Below, piece after piece: positions 1 through 4,867 of a DNA stretch of 6,094 nt. The DNA is from Candidatus Martarchaeota archaeon (GTDB lineage: Archaea; Micrarchaeota; Micrarchaeia; Micrarchaeales; Micrarchaeaceae): contig JAMCZL010000018.1 in the NCBI GenBank assembly GCA_023485745.1, positions 1-6,094 of the forward strand, read 5' to 3'. The notes beneath the pieces are model-generated. The model had not been told where the DNA came from. It saw nothing but the letters and a program-made list of their open reading frames with translations, and searched no databases. Numbering within the stretch: the first letter of the stretch is position 1; the number at the start of each line of letters is the position of its first letter. The position numbers were made by a program, and so were the translations under genes.

Positions 1-833
1 GTGACCAGATTGTATACGTTTTTGGACCAGTTCTGAATTGTAACATAGCGTATGTGTGCGTTTTTATGCGCTATTAGCTCTACGACAGCCGAATGCAGAG
101 AAGAGCTTATGTATATCGGTGCGGTGCAGCCTTCTATATATGTAACATCGGCACCCTCGTCCGCTATTATGAGTGTCCTTTCGAACTGTCCGGCCTTTTC
201 GGCGTTTATTCTGAAATAAGCTTGCAGTGGCATTGAAACTTTGACGTTCTTTGGCACATATATGAAGGATCCGCCGCTCCATACTGCAGTGTTTAGCGCT
301 GCATATTTGTTGTCATTTGGAGGTATTATGGTACCGAAGTATTTCTCCATTATTTCAGGGTACTTTTTAAGCGCTGAATCGGTATCTGTGAATATTATCC
401 CCTGTGCTTCGAGTTCCTCTTTCATGTGGTGATATACGACTTCAGAATCATATTGGGCTTCGGCTCCTGCAAAAAACTTTTTCTCGGCTTCGGGCACGCC
501 CAGCTTGTCAAAAGTCCTTTTTATGTCTTCTGGAAGCGAATCCCAGTTTGAACTTTTGTCTGCCTTTGGTTTCAGGTAATAGTATATATCTGCGTAGTTT
601 ATGTCGCTTAGGTCCGGTCCCCATTTTGGTACCGGCTTTTCATTGAATATTTTAAGCCCAAGAAGCCTTTTTTCCAGCATCCATTTGGGCTCGCCCTTGA
701 TGTTTGATATGAATCTTACCGTATCTTCCGATAGGCCCTTTTTGCTCTCAGAGTATACTGTTTTTTCATTGAAGCCGTACTTCTGCATGTATTCGCTCTC
801 GGCTTGAACGACTTCACCGTTATTATTAGGCAT
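1..833 (-). CDS. sufB: Fe-S cluster assembly scaffold protein SufB, N-terminal part (gene runs off the left edge)
   Basis: SufB works with SufC and SufD in the cytosolic SUF complex that builds [Fe-S] clusters. Reading the minus strand from the ATG at 833 gives 277 complete codons with no stop, so the C-terminal part lies outside the window (full family members are about 460-480 residues). Family hallmarks are visible: [10 protein letters not shown] near residues 48-57, [13 protein letters not shown] at 71-83, [11 protein letters not shown] at 185-195, [16 protein letters not shown] at 224-239 with the conserved Cys236, and [10 protein letters not shown] at 266-275. The ATG at 833 was chosen because the SufB N-terminal pattern (YGF, then KGL..DTVR) starts soon after it. 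A GGTG lies only 2 nt before this ATG, too close for normal Shine-Dalgarno use, and a TATA-like element sits about 27 nt upstream, so the mRNA may be leaderless. Other suf genes are not in the window. Confidence 0.94.
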   Translation of the reverse strand, partial: MPNNNGEVVQAESEYMQKYGFNEKTVYSESKKGLSEDTVRFISNIKGEPKWMLEKRLLGLKIFNEKPVPKWGPDLSDINYADIYYYLKPKADKSSNWDSLPEDIKRTFDKLGVPEAEKKFFAGAEAQYDSEVVYHHMKEELEAQGIIFTDTDSALKKYPEIMEKYFGTIIPPNDNKYAALNTAVWSGGSFIYVPKNVKVSMPLQAYFRINAEKAGQFERTLIIADEGADVTYIEGCTAPIYISSSLHSAVVELIAHKNAHIRYVTIQNWSKNVYNLV

Positions 834-844
834 TGCACCACTGT

Positions 845-863
845 TTTATAACTGAGTTATAAA
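845..863. promoter_or_regulatory. 19-bp near-perfect palindrome over the sufB promoter (candidate operator)
   Basis: TTTATAACT and AGTTATAAA are 9-bp perfect inverted arms around a single central G. The right arm, read on the minus strand, contains a TTTATAA TATA-like box centred about 27 nt before the sufB ATG, so a protein bound here would block TBP or polymerase. A dimeric winged-helix regulator responding to iron or cluster status is a reasonable guess, but the sequence does not name the regulator. Confidence 0.55.
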
Positions 864-880
864 TTTAACATATTTAAGGG
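857..880 (-). promoter_or_regulatory. sufB promoter, two alternative TATA-like boxes
   Basis: On the minus strand TTTATAA (857-863) would place the transcript start at or next to the ATG, giving a leaderless mRNA. TTAAATAT (about 870-877), preceded by CCC, would give a leader of about 14 nt. The sequence alone does not decide between them. Confidence 0.4.
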
Positions 881-920
881 TTATGCAGCCAAAGCAGAAC
901 CAAAGGTAATTTTTGCAGGT

Positions 921-932
921 GTTAAATTTAAC
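921..932. repeat. 12-bp perfect palindrome GTTAAATTTAAC
   Basis: The segment equals its own reverse complement. Its AAATTTAAC half (924-932) also occurs at 861-869, directly beside the sufB palindrome, so the two sites may be related upstream elements. A chance A/T-rich palindrome cannot be excluded. Confidence 0.35.
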
Positions 933-1113
933 GTAACAATTAAAAAACTGCTATTACAAAACTAATTTAGGTGAAATGATGGATGGCATAATGGGATAGA
1001 CGCGCACTTGCTTGTATCTGTAGCATGGACTTTTAACCTGCCATAGTTTATCATTATTCTGGAGCACTTTGGAGCTTCGCTTGAGAAGTTTATGTTTATT
1101 TGGATTTTGTCTG

Positions 1114-1120
1114 TTTAAAT
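1114..1120 (+). promoter_or_regulatory. Probable TATA box of the aldehyde dehydrogenase gene
   Basis: TTTAAAT lies about 50 nt before the ATG at 1168. A start 25-27 nt downstream would fall near 1143-1147 and leave a short leader that contains GGGTGG (1157-1162). Confidence 0.4.
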
Positions 1121-1167
1121 CGATAAAATCCTGTGGGTTTGTGTTTTTAGCTGTTTGGGTGGCGCAT

Positions 1168-2793
1168 ATGGCAAAACTGGAATTTAATAACGAATCGACT
1201 TATAAGAAATTTCTTGAAGGGGGAAAGGAAGCTGAATTTGACAGGCTTTTTGATAAGGCCATTGAGGAGGTAAAGAAAGGCTTTGGCAAGAAGTATCCTA
1301 TGTATGTAGGCGGAAGCGAGGTCTTCTCGCAGGACCTACTTGAAGAGCGCTCCCCAATAAATAAAGATATTGTAATCGGATATTTTCAGAAAGGCCTTAG
1401 GTCACATGCCAGGGAGGCAATAAATGCTGCAAAAAATGCATTTAGGGATTGGGCTGCTTTGGACTACAGGAAACGTGTTGAAATCTTTAAGAAGGCGGCT
1501 GAGATCTTTTCTGCAGAAAAGTTTACAGTGGCTGCGATTCTGAGCTATGAGAATGGTAAATCTAGATACGAATCAATAGGCGAAGTTGACGAAGCCATAG
1601 ATTTCCTCAATTATTATGCAAATGAGATGTACAATAACAAAGGTTACCTTAGGAAGGCTGTGATCAGGCAAAGCAGTGCCAGGGTAAATTCGGGATTCCA
1701 GGGCGCGCCTGGAAGTGAGGAAAAGATAACTATATACATGAAGCCGTATGGGGTTTTCGGTGTCATCGCGCCATTCAATTTTCCTATTTCAATATCCGTC
1801 GGGATGAGCACGGGTGCGCTCATAACGGGCAATACGGTTGTGTTCAAGCCTTCTTCTACGGACAACATGTCGATGCTTACAGGCCTAAAAATATACGAGA
1901 TATTCACCAGGGCAGGTGTGCCCAAAGGAGTATTCAACTATGTAACTGGGCCGGGTTCTGAAGTAGGAGATGAGATAGTTACAAGCGACTCTGTGTCTGG
2001 AATTGTGTTTACTGGCTCAAAGTCAACAGGCCTTGAAATGGTCGCCAAAACATATAGCAGCGGGAGACAGAAGGTTTTCATAGTCGAAATGGGTGGCAAG
2101 AACCCTACCATCGTATCGAAATATGCTGACATCGCTGATGCTGTTGATGGAATCGTCAGCGCGGCCTTTGGCTTCGCAGGGCAGAAGTGCAGCGCTCTCT
2201 CCAGAGTGTACGTAAATGAATCAATAAAGGAGAAATTCATAAGTGCGCTCATGGAAAAAACTCGCGCGTTGAAGATAGGCAATCCGCTTGAAAAGGAGAA
2301 TTATGTTGGGCCGCTGATAAGCGAATCCGCATACAGAAGGTTTGCAGAGTACGTTGAAAAGGGCAAGGCTGCTGGAAATCTCATATATGGCGGGAAAAGA
2401 GCCGATGTTGGGCTCAATGGATTTTATGTTGAGCCGACAATCTTGGAAATCAAGCACGAAAACGAGATAATGCATAAGGAGCTTTTCGTGCCAATTCTAG
2501 CCATAGACTACTACAAGGACTTTGATGACGCTTTATCTAAGGCTAACGACGTCGAATACGGATTGACTGCTGGGCTCTACAGTAAAAACAAAAAGGAGAT
2601 AAGCAAGTTTATCGACAGCATAGAAGCCGGAGTTGTCTATGTAAATAGGAGGATCAGTGCAACGACAGGTGCCATAGTAGGAGCGCACACGTTTGTTGGC
2701 TGGAAGGGCAGCGGACTTACTGGGAAGGGCACCGGGAGCAGGAATTACCTGCAGCAGTTTCTGCGCGAGCAGAGCGTGGCTGTAGTAAAATGA
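1168..2793 (+). CDS. Aldehyde dehydrogenase, 1-pyrroline-5-carboxylate (L-glutamate gamma-semialdehyde) dehydrogenase type
   Basis: A 541-residue NAD(P)-dependent aldehyde dehydrogenase, cytosolic. Catalytic residues are all visible: Asn204 in APFNFPIS, Lys227 in VVFKPSS, the cofactor loop FTGSKSTG at 281-288, general base Glu307 in EMGGKNP, and nucleophile Cys341 in GQKCSALSRVYV. The Glu-Cys spacing of 34 is standard. GQKCSA.SRV, the length, and the C-terminal GWKGSG.TGKGTGSRNYL..FLREQS pattern point to P5C dehydrogenases (RocA/PruA-like), which oxidise glutamate semialdehyde to glutamate in proline breakdown. Other semialdehyde substrates remain possible. The usual QPFGG before the C-terminal motif is HTFVG here. 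The ATG at 1168 was chosen because GGTG sits six nt upstream. The frame is open to a TTG at 1069, but those 33 residues are hydrophobic, Cys-rich and foreign to the family. DUF192 follows after 10 nt, so the two are probably co-transcribed. No proline dehydrogenase gene is present in the window. Confidence 0.9.
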   Translation: MAKLEFNNESTYKKFLEGGKEAEFDRLFDKAIEEVKKGFGKKYPMYVGGSEVFSQDLLEERSPINKDIVIGYFQKGLRSHAREAINAAKNAFRDWAALDYRKRVEIFKKAAEIFSAEKFTVAAILSYENGKSRYESIGEVDEAIDFLNYYANEMYNNKGYLRKAVIRQSSARVNSGFQGAPGSEEKITIYMKPYGVFGVIAPFNFPISISVGMSTGALITGNTVVFKPSSTDNMSMLTGLKIYEIFTRAGVPKGVFNYVTGPGSEVGDEIVTSDSVSGIVFTGSKSTGLEMVAKTYSSGRQKVFIVEMGGKNPTIVSKYADIADAVDGIVSAAFGFAGQKCSALSRVYVNESIKEKFISALMEKTRALKIGNPLEKENYVGPLISESAYRRFAEYVEKGKAAGNLIYGGKRADVGLNGFYVEPTILEIKHENEIMHKELFVPILAIDYYKDFDDALSKANDVEYGLTAGLYSKNKKEISKFIDSIEAGVVYVNRRISATTGAIVGAHTFVGWKGSGLTGKGTGSRNYLQQFLREQSVAVVK

Positions 2794-2803
2794 AGTGCTT
2801 TAA

Positions 2804-3202
2804 GTGCTGTTCGAAGCAATTCAGAAAAGGCTTAGGTATAGAAAGGCTAATGTTGTACTGGGGCGTTTAAGGCTTGACGCACTGGTTGCCGATAGCTTCT
2901 TGAAGCGGATGATAGGGCTCATGTTCAGGAACGAACTTTCCGGCAGGGAGTGCATGCTCTTCATTTTTGGCAGGCCAGGCAGGTATGGAATATGGATGAA
3001 AAATATGAGATTCAGTATAGACGTTGTTTGGATTGACGATAAATTTAATGTTGTAGACTACGCGCAAAACCTGAAGCCGTGCAGCAAAATAATTTGCAAG
3101 ACCTATTATCCAGAAACCGAGTCCAAGTACATAATAGAAGCTGGGGCGGGTTTTGTAAAGAGTAATAATTTAAGAAAAAGAATGAAAATAAAAATAGGCT
3201 AA
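2804..3202 (+). CDS. DUF192 family protein
   Basis: A 132-residue small soluble protein of the DUF192 family, whose biochemical role is not established. Family features are clear: VADSFLKRMIGLMFR at residues 28-42, Cys50 in the CMLFIF strand, the hallmark GIWMKNMRFSIDVVWID at 62-78, an NLKPCSK segment, and SKYIIEAGAGFV near the C-terminus. No signal peptide or membrane segment is seen, unlike many bacterial members, so it should be cytosolic. The start is the GTG at 2804: a TAA stop immediately precedes it in frame, there is no later in-frame ATG before the conserved domain, and AGTG lies six nt upstream. It begins 10 nt after the dehydrogenase stop and ends 14 nt from the convergent small gene. 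The C-terminal tail is basic (RKRMKIKIG). Confidence 0.85.
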   Translation: MLFEAIQKRLRYRKANVVLGRLRLDALVADSFLKRMIGLMFRNELSGRECMLFIFGRPGRYGIWMKNMRFSIDVVWIDDKFNVVDYAQNLKPCSKIICKTYYPETESKYIIEAGAGFVKSNNLRKRMKIKIG

Positions 3203-3211
3203 ATCCAAAAA
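3165..3211 (-). terminator. Probable T-tract terminator of the small minus-strand gene
   Basis: Just past the TAG at 3217-3219, the minus strand has TTTTT (3207-3211), then further T-runs through about 3170 (TATTTTTATTTT, CTTTTTC). Archaeal polymerase stops at such U-tracts without a hairpin. The tract lies in the 3' end of the convergent DUF192 gene. Confidence 0.45.
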
Positions 3212-3216
3212 GGTAT

Positions 3217-3519
3217 CTACCTTCTCCTCTTCTTTGAGCTTGCACTTCTGGACCTGCTGCTCTTCTTTGATGCCTTTCTTGATGATTTTGAACCTCTAGC
3301 TCTTCCGCCCCTGTTCATCTTTGTCCTTGCTATGTATCCATTGTTGTCTATGAAGTACAGGTATCCCTCTTCTCTTGAAACTCTCTCATTTCCAACTTTG
3401 GCCTTTCTGCCTCTTGGATTTGTTTTCATTGGAGTGCGCCATACGAATCCGTCCTTTCCAAGATAATAGAGATAGCCATCTTCTCTGTCTATCCTTTCGC
3501 TTCCTATTTTTTGTGCCAT
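3217..3519 (-). CDS. Small basic protein with two tandem ~28-residue repeats and a Ser/Arg/Lys tail; function unknown
   Basis: A 100-residue protein. Residues 4-31 and 41-68 are two copies of one unit, KxGxERxxREEGYLYxxxxxGYxxRTxM, with 14 of 28 positions identical. Each unit is rich in aromatic residues and looks like two short beta strands with a GKDG/DNNG turn. Residues 70-100 form a disordered basic tail (10 Ser, 9 Arg, 6 Lys of 31) ending in KKRRR. No membrane segment or signal peptide is present. I recall similar GYLYY..KDGYVW small proteins in archaeal genomes, but know of no assigned function; nucleic-acid or ribosome binding is only inferred from the charge. The start is the ATG at 3519, because GGTGA lies just upstream; the GTG nine nt earlier is part of that ribosome-binding site. 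The gene has its own promoter and is convergent with DUF192. Confidence 0.8.
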   Translation of the reverse strand: MAQKIGSERIDREDGYLYYLGKDGFVWRTPMKTNPRGRKAKVGNERVSREEGYLYFIDNNGYIARTKMNRGGRARGSKSSRKASKKSSRSRSASSKKRRR

Positions 3520-3524
3520 TAAAG

Positions 3525-3529
3525 TCACC
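3525..3529 (-). promoter_or_regulatory. Ribosome-binding site GGTGA that fixes the start of the small repeat protein
   Basis: On the minus strand GGTGA is followed by CTTTA and then ATG (3519). The GGTG core sits six nt before the ATG, the same spacing as in the dehydrogenase gene. This rules against the GTG embedded in the site as the initiation codon. Confidence 0.6.
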
Positions 3530-3541
3530 AGTATTAATGAT

Positions 3542-3563
3542 ATAGTTAAGTTTAAATAACTAT
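3542..3563. promoter_or_regulatory. Inverted repeat around the TATA box of the small repeat protein gene
   Basis: ATAGTTA (3542-3548) and TAACTAT (3557-3563) are perfect 7-bp inverted arms separated by 8 nt. The minus-strand TATA-like TATTTAAA (3551-3558) lies between and partly inside them. A start about 26 nt downstream falls near 3528, leaving a leader of about 10 nt carrying GGTGA. The arrangement suits a dimeric repressor site. Confidence 0.45.
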
Positions 3564-3627
3564 CGTCGAGGGCTCGTCAATAAATTATGTATGTGAATTT
3601 GAATTTTTACAGAATCTATAATAGAAA

Positions 3628-3727
3628 GCCACGATTTCCAACAGTGTGATGAATGCGACCGCATAGATTATTGGTTATGCAAGAAAGAATAAAGCGAAGC
3701 CTATAGTGTACCGTTGGAATTGGCACA
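3628..3727 (+). ncRNA. Possible structured RNA (hairpin ending in ACA), tentative
   Basis: GCCA (3628-3631) pairs with TGGC (3721-3724) and TTCCAAC (3636-3642) with GTTGGAA (3713-3719), giving an 11-bp interrupted stem with a 4x1 internal loop. An inner hairpin GCATA (3661-3665)/TATGC (3676-3680) sits within. The stem is followed directly by ACA (3725-3727), as in archaeal H/ACA guide RNAs. The length (~100 nt) is long for a single hairpin guide, and no guide target or kink-turn was verified. Confidence 0.2.
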
Positions 3728-3838
3728 GATTGTGTAATGATGCAAATGGTTGAAATTAACCCTGAGACGTGAGGAACCGCACAGAATTTATTCGTAGGCG
3801 CATGTCAGGACTTTACTAAACGATTAAAAATTGTACCT

Positions 3839-3847
3839 ATTAAAATA
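3839..3847 (+). promoter_or_regulatory. Probable TATA box of the PAC2-family gene
   Basis: ATTAAAATA is centred about 33 nt before the ATG at 3876, which predicts a transcript starting a few nt before the ATG. A second A/T stretch at 3822-3830 is an alternative. Confidence 0.4.
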
Positions 3848-3875
3848 ATTAGCAGATAAAACGGTTTGTGGTAAT

Positions 3876-4634
3876 ATGATAGAGATAAAACTCATTAAGA
3901 AAATTGATTTGGAGGGTTATACGCTTATTGAGGGCTTTCCTGGAATAGGATTGGTCGGACCTATGGCCATAAGTTACATGGTAGACAAACTCAATGTAGA
4001 CTATTGCGGCTATATAGAAAGTGATAAGTTTCCGCCCCTGGTGTCTATACATAAGGGAAAGCCTATGCCGCCAGTCAGGCTTTACGTATCAAAGAAGAAC
4101 AAGTTTGTATTTATATTTGCGGAGTTTTCTATACCTGTCGACCTGGTCTTTGAGCTATCAGAGAGCATTAGCAAGTTTGTAGTTGCAAACAAGCTTGACA
4201 GGATTATATCAATTGGAGGGACGCCTTATCCGAAGGATGTTACAAACAGCAATGAGAAGGATAAGAACCTTATATTTGGGATAGCTTCAAGCGATAGCCT
4301 TACCAAGGAAATAGAGAAGGCTGGAGTAGAAAGTATAAATGAAGGCGTTGCTTCGGGAATCAGCGCTTTGCTTTTGAGCAATTCGATGACCAAAGGCATA
4401 AACGATCTGACATTGCTAGTGCCAGTAAACCCTGAAATAATAGACCCTAAGTATGCAGAGGTTGCAATAATGGCCATAAACAAGCTTTTGCACCTTGATA
4501 TTGACATCACTGATCTTGAAAAGGAAGCGCAGAGCGTGGAGGCGAAGATAAAAGATTTGATAAAGAAGAACAAGGAGACCCACGAAACGCTGAAAAAGGT
4601 AACCGATGCGACAGGGCCATCGATGTATGCGTGA
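3876..4634 (+). CDS. PAC2-family protein, probable proteasome-assembly chaperone (PbaB-like)
   Basis: A 252-residue soluble protein of the PAC2 family, whose archaeal members PbaA and PbaB bind proteasome alpha subunits. Family signs are GFPGIGLVG at residues 20-28 near the N-terminus, the SIGGTPYP core loop at 112-119, and EGVASGISALLL at 156-167. Residues 212-242 are charged and helical (DLEKEAQSVEAKIKDL and following), likely a coiled coil for oligomerisation. The last three residues, Met250-Tyr251-Ala252, match the hydrophobic-Tyr-any (HbYX) pattern used to dock into pockets of the 20S alpha ring, which supports a proteasome role. The ATG at 3876 has only a weak GGT nearby and a TATA box so close that the leader would be very short. 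The tRNA-Leu gene begins 14 nt after the stop. Length is normal for the family. Assignment to PbaA versus PbaB is not settled. Confidence 0.9.
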   Translation: MIEIKLIKKIDLEGYTLIEGFPGIGLVGPMAISYMVDKLNVDYCGYIESDKFPPLVSIHKGKPMPPVRLYVSKKNKFVFIFAEFSIPVDLVFELSESISKFVVANKLDRIISIGGTPYPKDVTNSNEKDKNLIFGIASSDSLTKEIEKAGVESINEGVASGISALLLSNSMTKGINDLTLLVPVNPEIIDPKYAEVAIMAINKLLHLDIDITDLEKEAQSVEAKIKDLIKKNKETHETLKKVTDATGPSMYA

Positions 4635-4648
4635 TCTTGATATTTTAT

Positions 4649-4754
4649 GCAGGGGTGGCAGAGTCTGGTCAGGCTTACCTAGCCACAGAAAAACGCGCAG
4701 GACTTAAGATCCTGTGGCCTAGCGCCTTCGTGAGTTCAAATCTCACCCCCTGCA
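4649..4754 (+). tRNA. tRNA-Leu (anticodon UAA) with a ~20-22 nt extra segment in the D arm
   Basis: Acceptor strands GCAGGGG (4649-4655) and CCCCTGC (4747-4753) pair over 7 bp, with discriminator A4754 and no encoded CCA. The anticodon arm is CAGGA-CTTAAGA-TCCTG (4698-4714), with TAA at 4705-4707, which reads UUA. The T arm is GTGAG-TTCAAAT-CTCAC (4730-4746). A long variable region (4715-4729) with a GGC/GCC stem marks a type II tRNA, as expected for Leu. The D arm begins normally (GCAGAG, then TGGTCA with G18-G19 at 4667-4668) but about 40 nt separate positions 10 and 26 instead of about 17-19. The excess, roughly 4671-4693, is a candidate noncanonical intron; its ends are ambiguous. If it is removed, A12 faces C23 in the D stem. 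No promoter is obvious, and it may be read through from the PAC2 gene. Confidence 0.85.
4671..4693 (+). other. Candidate noncanonical intron in the D arm of tRNA-Leu (ends approximate)
   Basis: This segment is absent from normal tRNA-Leu. It contains a small hairpin, GGCT-TACCT-AGCC (4672-4684), framed by TCTG (4664-4667) and CAGA (4686-4689), which can also pair. I could not draw a strict bulge-helix-bulge splice motif by hand, so the boundaries may shift by several nt either way. Confidence 0.45.
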
Positions 4755-4822
4755 TTCTGCTTAAAATATCTTTGGATGAATCGACTTCTTTTAGCTGTGG
4801 ATTGGCACTTGGCACGGATTGC

Positions 4823-4832
4823 AAATATATTT
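4823..4832 (+). promoter_or_regulatory. Probable TATA box of the DUF981 - prenyltransferase pair
   Basis: AAATATATTT is centred about 40 nt before the ATG at 4868. A start about 26 nt downstream falls near 4854, giving a leader of about 14 nt containing GGTT (4858-4861), six nt before the ATG. Confidence 0.4.
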
Positions 4833-4867
4833 AGCCTTTTATTTTGATGATTTAATTGGTTCTTTCC

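Larger units (their letters stand above)
834..1167. other. Divergent intergenic region between sufB and the aldehyde dehydrogenase
   Basis: This 334-nt stretch has no convincing protein gene. It holds the sufB promoter with a 19-bp palindrome (845-863), a 12-bp perfect palindrome (921-932), an A/T-rich TATA-like stretch near 937-948 followed by GGTG and a seven-codon ORF (976-999), and the likely TATA box and ribosome-binding site of the dehydrogenase. The dehydrogenase frame is open back to a TTG at 1069, but that extension looks non-coding. No tRNA or other recognisable RNA gene was found. Confidence 0.7.
3520..3875. other. Noncoding stretch between the small repeat gene and the PAC2 gene
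   Basis: This 356-nt divergent region contains the promoter of the small minus-strand gene at its left end and that of the PAC2 gene at its right end. The centre has no credible protein gene; the frames yield only pieces of about 20-30 codons without a ribosome-binding site. It is less A/T-rich than the promoter at either end, and a possible structured RNA is noted at 3628-3727. No CRISPR, IS element or tRNA was recognised. Confidence 0.6.

Noticed and set aside
1069..1167. N-terminal extension of the dehydrogenase from a TTG, hydrophobic enough to resemble a signal or membrane segment
   Set aside because: The extension is Cys/Phe-rich and unlike the family. The ATG at 1168 has a well-spaced GGTG, and the probable TATA box lies inside the extension.
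1644..2475. Minus-strand open frames of 84-114 codons inside the dehydrogenase gene
   Set aside because: They are antisense shadows of a strongly conserved gene, without ribosome-binding sites or family features.
2790..2870. A 26-codon ORF starting at an ATGA overlap with the dehydrogenase stop (begins MKCFKCC)
   Set aside because: It is in a different frame from the clearly conserved DUF192 reading frame, overlaps its start, and has no recognisable match. The Cys-rich start is probably chance.
3646..3652. Perfect C box (GTGATGA) suggesting a C/D guide RNA
   Set aside because: No CTGA D box lies at the usual 45-60 nt; the first one downstream is over 110 nt away, and no C'/D' pair is seen.
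3603..3689. Stop-to-stop peptide containing CDECDRIDYWLC, possibly a zinc-finger remnant
   Set aside because: It is under 30 codons, has no ATG, GTG or TTG start near a ribosome-binding site, and no neighbouring frame continues it into a recognisable domain.
3771..3788. GAGGAA followed by ACAGAA, resembling RNase P RNA conserved boxes
   Set aside because: In RNase P RNA these boxes are far apart with other conserved parts between them; here they are a few nt apart and nothing else matches.
4226..4573. A 115-codon minus-strand frame inside the PAC2 gene
   Set aside because: It is antisense to conserved coding sequence with no start signal; its composition mirrors the sense codons.
4631..4834. 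A 67-codon plus-strand frame across the tRNA-Leu gene
   Set aside because: It is the translation of the tRNA and its flanks, with no protein family features.
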